The notes beneath the pieces were generated by a model, which made no database searches, was not told the DNA's origin, and worked only from the letters and a program-made list of their open reading frames with translations. Below, piece after piece: positions 58,217 through 64,000 of a DNA stretch of 64,000 nucleotides. Within the stretch, counting starts at the first letter, position 1. Every line of letters begins with the position of its first letter. The position numbers and the translations under genes are program-made. The stretch is from assembly GCA_963725505.1 (NCBI GenBank), contig CAVRYN010000003.1, forward strand, positions 186,001-250,000, given 5' to 3'. Source of the stretch: Udaeobacter sp963725505. Its GTDB lineage: Bacteria > Verrucomicrobiota > Verrucomicrobiia > Chthoniobacterales > UBA10450.

Positions 58217-58923
58217 GCGCCGCGGTTATTGATCTTCACGTGCATTGGCTTGGGCGAAAAGATTTCGCTAGTGCGCTCGCGTTACAGGAGAAAATTGTCG
58301 CGGCGAAGCGAGAAGATCCTTCCCAACTGGACGAATTGCTCTTGCTCGAGCATGAACCGGTTTACACCATCGGGCGCACTCCTGATCAATCCAGTTTGTC
58401 CGCCACAGGATCCCGACTAAGTCGGGATGGAGAACTGGCTGCCGCGCATCTGCCGCATCCGCTCTTCGCGATCAATCGCGGCGGTCAGGCAACATATCAT
58501 GGGCCCGGACAACTGATGGGTTATCCGATTATCGATCTTCACCGGTGCGGCCATGATTTGCATAAATATTTGCGCTGGCTCGAGCAGTTGCTCATTGAAG
58601 TGCTGGCCGAATACGGTATTGCCGCAACGCAACGCGAAGCGCTCACGGGCGTTTGGGTAGAAGATCGCAAGATTGCTTCCATTGGCGTGGGTGTGCGGCA
58701 TTGGATCACCATGCACGGGTTCGCGTTGAATGTGTGCGGCGATCTTTCGCCTTTTAATCGCATTGTTCCCTGTGGCATCGATAATGTCGCGATGACTTCG
58801 ATGGAGAAGGAGACCGGCGCCGCGTTTTCAGTTTCGGATGTTGAGATGGCAGTCGAGAAAGTGGCTTTGGAACAGATTCCTAATTTGCGCGCCGCCGAAG
58901 AAGTGCTACCGGCGAGTGTTTAA
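58213..58923 (+). CDS. lipB: Lipoyl(octanoyl) transferase LipB
   Basis: Transfers octanoyl from ACP to lipoyl domains such as GcvH. The 236 residues have LLEHEPVYTIGRT, RGGQATYHGPGQLMGYPIID, the catalytic Lys in DRKIASIGVGVRHW and the catalytic Cys in NRIVPCGIDNVAMTSM. A palindrome (58391-58438) is inserted in frame between IGRTPDQSSL and HLPHPLFAINRGG, adding about 13 residues to a loop. ATG overlaps the ruvC stop, so translation is coupled. Confidence 0.93.
   Translation: MSAAVIDLHVHWLGRKDFASALALQEKIVAAKREDPSQLDELLLLEHEPVYTIGRTPDQSSLSATGSRLSRDGELAAAHLPHPLFAINRGGQATYHGPGQLMGYPIIDLHRCGHDLHKYLRWLEQLLIEVLAEYGIAATQREALTGVWVEDRKIASIGVGVRHWITMHGFALNVCGDLSPFNRIVPCGIDNVAMTSMEKETGAAFSVSDVEMAVEKVALEQIPNLRAAEEVLPASV
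58391..58438. repeat. Palindromic element in frame inside lipB
   Basis: Inner stem ATCCCGAC/GTCGGGAT with loop TAA (58410-58428), outer stem CCAGTT/AACTGG. It is translated as part of SSLSATGSRLSRDGELA. The inner string is the kind of short palindrome usually found between genes. Confidence 0.68.
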
Positions 58924-58932
58924 CAACTCAGA

Positions 58933-59751
58933 ATGATTCCGCTGGAAGACAACGTGGGTGATATCATCGGAAAAGCACAACGCGGCTTGCGGATTTCCGA
59001 TACTGAACTGGCAGAAAAGGCGCGTGTCAGTTCGCAAAAAATTCGGGCATTGCGCGAGGGCGGGTTTGATGAGCTCGTGCTCTTACGCATTGCGGGCGTT
59101 CTTGGTCTTGCTGCGCGACCGCTTTATGAACTCGCCAGGGACGAGTGGCATCCCCAAAAAATTCATGAACGAGACGGCGTCGCGCAATTCAACACGCACT
59201 ATCACGATATGGCCGTCAACGCGTATCTTGTCTGGGACCCGCCGAGTCGTGCCGCCGCAGCGTTCGACACTGGAGGCGATTCGAGCGAAATGGTGCGTTT
59301 TGCTAAGCACCATAAATTAGACGTGCAACTCATTCTCCTTACGCACGCCCACGCCGATCACGTTGCGGACCTACCATGCCTGCGCGAAGAAACCGGCGCG
59401 GACGTTTTTACGCCCGCGCGCGAACCGGTTCCTGGCGCGGAGCCTATCAAGGAAGGAAAACAGTTTCGCCTCGGAAATCTCCAAATCGATACGCGACTGA
59501 CCTCGGGTCATTCCCAAGGCGGAATGACATACGTCGTCACGGGTCTTGCCCGTCCGGTGGCGATCGTGGGCGATTCGCTTTTCGCCGGTTCAATGGGCGG
59601 TGGCAATGTTTCCTATGAAGACGCGTTGCGAAATAACCTCGAGAAAATCCTGACGCTCCCAGATGAAACCATCATTTGCCCAGGACACGGCCCGATGACG
59701 ACGGTGGGAGAGGAAAAAGTGCACAACCCGTTCTTCGCAGGGAAGGTTTGA
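58933..59751 (+). CDS. HTH-metallo-beta-lactamase fusion hydrolase
   Basis: Residues 1-68 look like an XRE-type helix-turn-helix (ISDTELAEKARVSSQKIRAL, then GFDELVLLRIAGVLGLAARP). Residues 78-270 form a metallo-beta-lactamase fold with LLTHAHADHVADL (HxHxDH), the Asp in AIVGDSLFAGSMGGG and the last His in IICPGHGPMTTVGEEK, similar to glyoxalase II/persulfide dioxygenase-like hydrolases. The pairing of a DNA-binding-type domain with this fold is unusual; it may instead serve as a dimerisation module. The substrate is unknown. Confidence 0.78.
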   Translation: MIPLEDNVGDIIGKAQRGLRISDTELAEKARVSSQKIRALREGGFDELVLLRIAGVLGLAARPLYELARDEWHPQKIHERDGVAQFNTHYHDMAVNAYLVWDPPSRAAAAFDTGGDSSEMVRFAKHHKLDVQLILLTHAHADHVADLPCLREETGADVFTPAREPVPGAEPIKEGKQFRLGNLQIDTRLTSGHSQGGMTYVVTGLARPVAIVGDSLFAGSMGGGNVSYEDALRNNLEKILTLPDETIICPGHGPMTTVGEEKVHNPFFAGKV

Positions 59752-59806
59752 TGATCTATCTGTCCATGAACCAGAGATCGCATGATCGTTCCAAAAGTTT
59801 TGACGC

Positions 59807-59924
59807 GGTCATCCTGAACGGAGTGAAGGATCTCGCATAGGACGATTGATCCCGCTGACTACCTCGTTCGTTCGAAGCTTCGAGTGTGAGGTCCCTCTCC
59901 CGCGACTGCGGGATCGGGATGACA
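59807..59924. repeat. GTCATCCTGA...GGATGACA-type inverted repeat, copy 3
   Basis: Begins GGTCATCCTGAACGGAGTGA, has AGGATCTCGCA and GTGTGAGGTCCCTCTCCCGC, ends GGGATCGGGATGACA. It is the third member of the family at 5536-5653 and 18041-18150, here with the halves in exchanged order (AGGATCTC first, GGTCCCTC second). Confidence 0.87.
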
Positions 59925-59953
59925 ATGCTAATTAATTTGGATTACAGTTCCGC

Positions 59954-60850
59954 ATGAACATCGGTTTTGTTGGAGTCGGACGCATGGGCGCGAACATGGC
60001 GCGCAGATTGAAGGATCGAGAGTTCCACATTACCGCCGTGTACGACACGAACCGCGCGGCTGCTACATCGCTTGCCGCTGAACTTGGCTGCGCAGCCGCT
60101 CAAGATCTATCGGAAGTCACAGCGGAATCCGACGTGATTTTCACTGTGGTTACAGATGACAACGCGATGCGTCAGGTCTTCGGCGGAACCGGGGACAATT
60201 TGCTCGTGAATGCGCGCGGCAAGTTGTTCGTCAACTGCGCGACGATCTCGCCGAAAGTCCATGTCGATGTCGAAAAGCTGGCCGAGAAAGCTGGTGCCCA
60301 AACACTCGAAGCATGCATGGCCTCGAGTATTCCGCAGGCGCGGGAGGGCAAGCTTTATTTGATGTGCGGCGGAAAGGAAGAAGCTTTCCGTAAAGCCGAA
60401 CCGATTTTGAAAGAGCTTGGTTCGGTGGTCCGCTTTGTCGGCAAAGCCGGCGAAGCCGCCAAAGTGAAAGCGCTCGTGAACATGGTGATGAACATCAACA
60501 CCGCCGGTCTGGCCGAAGGACTCGCGCTCGGCGCAGCGTTAGGCCTCGATCTGGAAATGTTGCGAATAGTGTTTTCGCAGACCGGCGCGGCCTCGCGCGT
60601 GCTCGAAACCGATGGCGAAGACATGCAAAATCGCGAGCACAGCTGCTTTTTTTCTGCTGCACATGCCGCCAAAGACAGCGGTATCGCTCTCGAACTTGGG
60701 CGCAGCCTGGGCCTCGATTTACCGCTCGCGCGCGCCACCAAGGAACAATACGACCGCATGGTCGCTGAAGGCCTGGGCGAGCTCGATAAATCGGGAATCG
60801 CCGAACTGACTTTCAAAGATCGCCACAAACATTCTGGCAATCGCGTGTGA
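59954..60850 (+). CDS. NAD-binding beta-hydroxyacid dehydrogenase (GarR/MmsB family)
   Basis: The 298 residues start with the dinucleotide motif IGFVGVGRMGANMARRL, have the substrate-binding segment ACMASSIPQAREGKL (the usual DAPVSGG is altered) and the catalytic Lys in GKAGEAAKVKALVNMVMNIN (Lys about residue 172). Family members reduce tartronate semialdehyde, 3-hydroxyisobutyrate or succinic semialdehyde; which one applies is not decidable. Monocistronic, with a repeat upstream. Confidence 0.85.
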   Translation: MNIGFVGVGRMGANMARRLKDREFHITAVYDTNRAAATSLAAELGCAAAQDLSEVTAESDVIFTVVTDDNAMRQVFGGTGDNLLVNARGKLFVNCATISPKVHVDVEKLAEKAGAQTLEACMASSIPQAREGKLYLMCGGKEEAFRKAEPILKELGSVVRFVGKAGEAAKVKALVNMVMNINTAGLAEGLALGAALGLDLEMLRIVFSQTGAASRVLETDGEDMQNREHSCFFSAAHAAKDSGIALELGRSLGLDLPLARATKEQYDRMVAEGLGELDKSGIAELTFKDRHKHSGNRV

Positions 60851-60951
60851 TGCCTCGGAATCGGAGCTGGCACAGCTGCCGTGCCAATTAATTGGCAGGG
60901 CGTTCTCGTGAAACGCCAATTATTCTTTTCGGTCCAAGTGCATCGTGACTG

Positions 60952-60981
60952 TTGACATTCGGTTGCCTCTTCAAATATCCT
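60952..60981 (+). promoter_or_regulatory. Sigma-70-type promoter of peptide gene 1
   Basis: -35 TTGACA (60952-60957), 18-base spacer, -10 TATCCT (60976-60981). The same arrangement is repeated upstream of the second peptide gene, including the TTCGGT bases after the -35. Functional assignment is from pattern only. Confidence 0.65.
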
Positions 60982-60993
60982 CTGAGAAAGATG

Positions 60994-61029
60994 TGAAGCT
61001 TCGGATTCCCTAAGGGTTCCGTTGCTTCA
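60994..61029 (+). promoter_or_regulatory. Conserved 5'UTR hairpin before peptide gene 1
   Basis: Nested stem: TGAAGC/GCTTCA, CGGA/TCCG and CCC/GGG with a TAA loop. It ends 3 bases before the ribosome binding site AAAGGAG (61033-61039), which is 8 bases from the ATG. The same fold with changed inner base pairs occurs at 61321-61354. Confidence 0.65.
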
Positions 61030-61047
61030 AAGAAAGGAGTAACAACA

Positions 61048-61197
61048 ATGCCTAAAAAGAAAGCGCGTAAGAGAACAAGCCACGGGAAGCGGCGTACAAA
61101 ACAAGCGGTTGCGCACGTGAAGAAGCTGGAAACGGCTCTCACTGCAGTCAAGAAGCACCTCACTATGTTGGCGTCAGATCCGCATCATTTTGTCTAA
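61048..61197 (+). CDS. 49-residue basic peptide ending SDPHHFV (candidate RiPP precursor)
   Basis: ATG with an ideal AAAGGAG ribosome binding site. The product starts MPKKKARKRTSHGKRRTKQA (very basic), has an amphipathic helix (VAHVKKLETALTAVKKHLTM) and ends LASDPHHFV. No cysteines are present. The C-terminal SDPHH recurs in the second, frameshifted peptide gene although the rest differs, so that motif is probably under selection. It precedes a SagB-type dehydrogenase gene, hence the guess that it is a modified peptide's precursor; it could also be a histone-like or antimicrobial peptide. No family is recognised. Confidence 0.68.
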   Translation: MPKKKARKRTSHGKRRTKQAVAHVKKLETALTAVKKHLTMLASDPHHFV

Positions 61198-61278
61198 TTC
61201 GTATCGATTTGAGTGCTGTTCCTGCCGACGAGGGAACAATACGATTGGATGGTGTGGGTGTGGTATGCGTTCCGACCG

Positions 61279-61308
61279 TTGACATTCGGTCGCTTTCTTG
61301 AATATGCT
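61279..61308 (+). promoter_or_regulatory. Sigma-70-type promoter of peptide gene 2
   Basis: -35 TTGACA (61279-61284), 18-base spacer, -10 TATGCT (61303-61308). Same boxes and spacing as the promoter at 60952, with the spacer diverged in the middle. Confidence 0.65.
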
Positions 61309-61320
61309 GGGAGAAAGATG

Positions 61321-61354
61321 TGAAGCTTCGGATGCCCAAGGGCTCCGTTGCTCA
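61321..61354 (+). promoter_or_regulatory. Conserved 5'UTR hairpin before peptide gene 2
   Basis: TGAAGC/GC-TCA, CGGA/TCCG and GCCC/GGGC with an AA loop; the inner helix has gained a G-C pair relative to copy 1, where the equivalent position is T opposite T. It ends just before AAAGGA (61358-61363) and the ATG at 61373. Confidence 0.65.
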
Positions 61355-61372
61355 AAGAAAGGAATAACAACA

Positions 61373-61557
61373 ATGGCTAACAATACAACACCTTGTGTAA
61401 AGAAACCGAAATTGACGCAGAAGGCGCAAAAGGCTATCGATGCCGTCGATCCTGTTCTTCAGAATTACTACTGCTCAACCTACAGACCTTCGAAAGGCAC
61501 TGCAGTTGGCTAGACGACACCCTGAAGGATATCATGAGCGATCCGCATCATCTGTGA
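61373..61557 (+). pseudogene. Second small peptide gene, frameshifted copy of the SDPHH family
   Basis: The open frame 61373-61513 gives 46 residues (MANNTTPCVKKPKLTQKAQK...). In another frame the 3' part reads LLLLNLQTFERHCSWLDDTL followed by KDIMSDPHHL and a TGA at 61555-61557. This aligns with the C-terminus of peptide 1 (VAHVKKLETALTAVKKHLTM, LASDPHHFV), so the ancestral gene ended in SDPHH and a frameshift at about 61430-61470 has disrupted it. The promoter, hairpin and ribosome binding site are intact. Confidence 0.6.
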
Positions 61558-61564
61558 CCCGATT

Positions 61565-62754
61565 TTGATGCTGTCTTGCAGCATACTGCGTCAACCGAAA
61601 CAGATGCGGCAGCAGACGATCCGATTGCGACGGGCTAGATGCTTGTTGTTGTACTGGCGGGACGGTCGGCTGTTTTTGCATAATTTCGCCAGGCGACTGA
61701 CCGTCTCCGGGAGACCGATTACTTGCGGAGTTCTCGATTTCTTTGGCGAGTGGCGAACCTACCAAGAGGCGATCGCTCATTTCGCCGGTTACAGACCGCG
61801 GAGCGTGCGTTCCGCTATTTCTGAGTTGGTAAAGCACGGGCTGCTGCTTCCGAAAGATTCACCCGAAGCGACGCAAGACAGCGAATCGCAAAGGAGTGGT
61901 CCGATTGGCTTCCCGCAGGGAGCTTCCATTTCTCTACGAAAGATGCGCCGTACATTGACCGTAGCGTTGGAGCCTCAATCGGCTGAAATCGATCTGCCGA
62001 AGACGCCACAGCCTAGAGTTTGTCAAGACTCTAAAAGGAGCGATGAAGGTGTCGCTCCTGAAACGCTCCTCTTCGGATTCGGAGTTCATCCGAGTGCTTG
62101 ATGGCCCGGAAGACACATCGACGATTCTCGAAAAAGAGCGTGACGCTTGAAGCCGTATCGCAACTCCTTTCGTTCGTTTGGGGAGTCAACGGCTATCTGT
62201 ATTCCCCTAGATTCGGGAAGTTGCTCCATAAAACCAGCCCATCGGCCGGCGCACGGCACCCTGGCGAAGTGTATCTCATGGCTTTGCGGGTTAAAGGTCT
62301 GAGACCCGGTCTGTATCATTACCATCCGGCGCATCATTATCTCGAGATGATCAGCACTCATGTCACGCGGAAAAAGCTTGGCTTTATTGTGCTCGCGCCG
62401 AACATTTCGTCAAGAACTCAGCTGCATTGTTTTTAATGACTGCGGTGTTTCCGCGCACCATGTGGAAGTATCGTGTATGCTCGTGCATATCGCGTGGTGC
62501 TTCTCGATGCCGGTCACCTCTGCCAAACGTTCTGTCTCGTCGCGACCTGGCTTGGCCTGGCGCCGTTTTGTACGGCGGCGCTCAAGGACACACTGATCGA
62601 AAAAGACCTCGGAATAGATGGAATTCGCGAGTCGGTCCTTTATGTTGCAGGAGTCGGTTTGCCAGCTATTTCGGCGCGAGCGAGGCGACCAGCCTCCGCC
62701 AAGGCTACGGCGTGGTTAGAACGCGAACCCACTACTTTGGCGCAAGCGAAGTAA
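61565..62754 (+). pseudogene. SagB-type peptide dehydrogenase (nitroreductase fold), at least five frameshifts
   Basis: Pieces in order: RARCLLLYWRDGRLFLHNFA and VLDFFGEWRTYQEAIAHFAG (N-terminal winged-helix part, 61565 to ~61890); WSDWLPAGSFHFSTKDAPYI in another frame (from 61894); SEFIRVL in a third (~62085); MARKTHRRFSKKSVTLEAVS, KTSPSAGARHPGEVYLMALR and GLRPGLYHYHPAHHYLEM (62101 to ~62350); LFLMTAVFPRTMWKY (~62430); YARAYRVVLLDAGHLCQTFC, LGLAPFCTAALKDT and SVLYVAGVG (to ~62660). Each is a recognisable segment of SagB-type flavin dehydrogenases, which oxidise azolines to azoles in RiPP maturation. The 3' end runs into a repeat. It is a pseudogene in this sequence. Confidence 0.78.
62672..62720. 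repeat. CCTCCGCCAAGGCTACGGCG-type repeat
   Basis: Contains GCGACCAGCCTCCGCCAAGG followed by CTACGGCGTGG, related to 26942-26990. It lies at the 3' end of the decayed SagB-type gene, just before the stop of the converging TPR gene. Confidence 0.55.
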
Positions 62755-64000
62755 CAATTTTCTCGAAGCGCGGATCGCCACGCAGCGAATCCCAATAAGG
62801 GTGTAGCTTGAGAAGGCCATAGCTGAGGATGTTCCGGACACGCTCCACGGCGTCGATCTGTTCGATGGCTCGATCTTTCTCACCAGTCCAGGCGTAGATT
62901 TGCGCCAGATTAATGGCTATGTCCGCGCCGTCGACAGCGTCTTTGGAGATGGGCAGCAATTCACAGGCGCGACGTCCCTCTCGAAGTGCCTCTTCTTTCC
63001 GGTCGAGGCCGGCGTCGATCATGCCCAACAGACTGAGGGCGGCCGCGAAGTCGGGCTGCTGTTCCACAATCTGTTCTACTTCTCTGCGCGCGGCGGTAAA
63101 CGCCGCTCGCGCTTTGGCTGAATCACCCAACCAACGAGCGACGACGCCCTCCCAATACGCATAGGGATAGTTGACTCCATTTTTTGCGACGCCCTCGCGC
63201 GGATAGTTTGTCAGCGTCCGATTTGCGGCGGCCGCAGTTCGCTCGCACAGTGCATAAAGAGGGGTATCTACATCGGGCGCGACGCTGGGATTTTCAGCGA
63301 CCAGAGTGGCTAACGTGGTCTGGAAAGGTTTGATGTCGGCTCGCCAATCTAACGCAACCTGGGCCCGAAGTATGCGAGTATAGGGATCCGCTGGTATGAT
63401 CGTCAGTGCTCGATCGAAGGTTCGCACTTCGTCGGCGTAGCGACCTTGCGACCAGTAAGTCAACGCGAGTTGCTGCAGAATGAAGAAGTTGCGCGGGTCC
63501 AGCTCGAGGGCGCGCTCGATGTTGCGCGTTGCTTCGTCCCAATGGCCATCGCGACGATCGACGAATCCGGTGTACAGGAAGACGTCGGCATTGTTAGGAA
63601 GTGCACGTTTTGCCATAGCTAGCTCGCTTCGAGCGCGCCCGTAGTCGCGGAAACCGTTGTAGTAATAAATAGCCAGAGCAAGATGAGCTTCGCCCGCATC
63701 CGGTTGAAGCGCAACGCCGTTTGTACGGCTCGCATTAGCCAGATCGAGGCGCGCCTGCGTGTGGTCATGACCCCTAAAATAAGCAGCGCTGTGTACTCTG
63801 GACAGCAAACACCAAGCCTGTAGGAAGTGCGGGTCACGGGCGACAGCTTCATTGAGTAGTTTGGCCGCCTCAGGAAGCTTCTCCCTAGCATCACTTGGAT
63901 CAGAGGTCGCGGCGAAGAGCGCCTCAGCACGTAAGTAGAGGTCGTATGCTGCAAGATCGGTTGTCGGCACTTTCTCGATCGCCGCCTTTTCGCTCGGAGA
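62732..64000 (-). CDS. TPR-repeat protein, C-terminal part (truncated by window edge)
   Basis: At least 422 residues of TPR repeats (KLLNEAVARDPHFLQAWCLL, NIERALELDPRNFFILQQLA), starting with AYDLYLRAEALFAATSDP and ending YWDSLRGDPRFEKIVTSLAP. Both ends resemble the C-terminal region of the cyclase/TolB/TPR protein at 21134-23626 (AYDAYLRGLAYA; LRGDPRFEALC), so the missing N-terminus is probably a cyclase, kinase or DNA-binding domain plus a TolB-like domain. The frame is open at the window end; an internal GTG at 63970 is not taken as the start. Confidence 0.82.
   Translation of the reverse strand, partial: SPSEKAAIEKVPTTDLAAYDLYLRAEALFAATSDPSDAREKLPEAAKLLNEAVARDPHFLQAWCLLSRVHSAAYFRGHDHTQARLDLANASRTNGVALQPDAGEAHLALAIYYYNGFRDYGRARSELAMAKRALPNNADVFLYTGFVDRRDGHWDEATRNIERALELDPRNFFILQQLALTYWSQGRYADEVRTFDRALTIIPADPYTRILRAQVALDWRADIKPFQTTLATLVAENPSVAPDVDTPLYALCERTAAAANRTLTNYPREGVAKNGVNYPYAYWEGVVARWLGDSAKARAAFTAARREVEQIVEQQPDFAAALSLLGMIDAGLDRKEEALREGRRACELLPISKDAVDGADIAINLAQIYAWTGEKDRAIEQIDAVERVRNILSYGLLKLHPYWDSLRGDPRFEKIVTSLAPK

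Noticed and set aside
62043..62150. 35-codon ORF with RBS AAAAGGAG inside the SagB-type region
   Set aside because: Its first part (SEFIRVL) is a displaced segment of the dehydrogenase; the rest is out of frame, so it is a product of the frameshifts.
1..64000. Insertion sequences or prophage
   Set aside because: No transposase, integrase or phage structural protein was found in any frame; the repeats are all short and non-coding.

Overview
The window reads as a contiguous piece of a Verrucomicrobiota chromosome, most like the soil Chthoniobacterales ('Udaeobacter'-type) lineage. This is an inference from gene content, from the many short palindromic and 7-9-nt intergenic repeats, from tRNA-Ser lacking an encoded CCA, and from the paralogous cyclase/TolB/TPR sensor proteins; it is not a database result. 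No rRNA, transposase, integrase, phage gene or CRISPR array was seen.

Layout. 0-9.4 kb: mutY, a broken ArsB/NhaD-type transporter, yicC-gmk-coaC-coaB, a 17-codon lysine-rich mini-ORF with its own terminator, suhB, ispF-cysS and a hexapeptide-repeat protein. 9.4-17.4 kb: tRNA-Ser, hemQ (frameshifted), a rhomboid-like protein, gcvT (shattered)-gcvH, a methyltransferase, xseB-dxs, RNase P RNA, DUF456. 17.5-28.6 kb: peroxiredoxin, aconitase, adenylate cyclase/TolB/TPR, DUF2071, a coiled-coil TPR protein with two compensating frameshifts, tRNA-His, tRNA-Arg, ribD (frameshifted) and a Tyr/Gly-rich secreted protein. 28.6-44.6 kb: DUF3106-like and anti-sigma-like genes, rpoD, dnaG, nfeD (frameshifted), thiH-thiS, an outer-membrane protein, and mreB-mreC-mreD-mrdA-rng, then rpe. 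44.6-52.7 kb: gspE, a peptidoglycan-binding protein and gspD (type II secretion or pilus), SnoaL-like, mpl, nhaA. 52.8-64 kb: cupredoxin/kelch protein, DUF1003, DUF4337, NUDIX, beta-barrel-like protein, ruvC-lipB, HTH-metallo-beta-lactamase, GarR-like dehydrogenase, a small-peptide/SagB-type dehydrogenase locus and a truncated TPR protein.

Functional links: dxs and ispF serve the MEP isoprenoid route; lipB would lipoylate GcvH; coaB/coaC serve coenzyme A synthesis; mreBCD, mrdA and mpl serve cell shape and peptidoglycan; rpoD-dnaG is the macromolecular-synthesis pair.

Two things stand out. First, at 60.95-62.75 kb two tandem copies of one promoter, one 5'UTR hairpin and one ribosome binding site each drive a different small peptide; both peptides end in, or once ended in, SDPHH. 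They precede a SagB-type dehydrogenase gene (RiPP/azoline-maturation family) that now carries at least five frameshifts. I read this as a decaying peptide-modification locus. Second, several short repeat families sit not only between genes but in frame inside conserved enzymes (cysS, acnA, dnaG, lipB), inside gcvT, and at gene ends where they supply stop codons or false N-termini. Broken genes sit among many long intact ones, so real gene decay is plausible, but single-base sequencing errors cannot be excluded for the single-frameshift cases.
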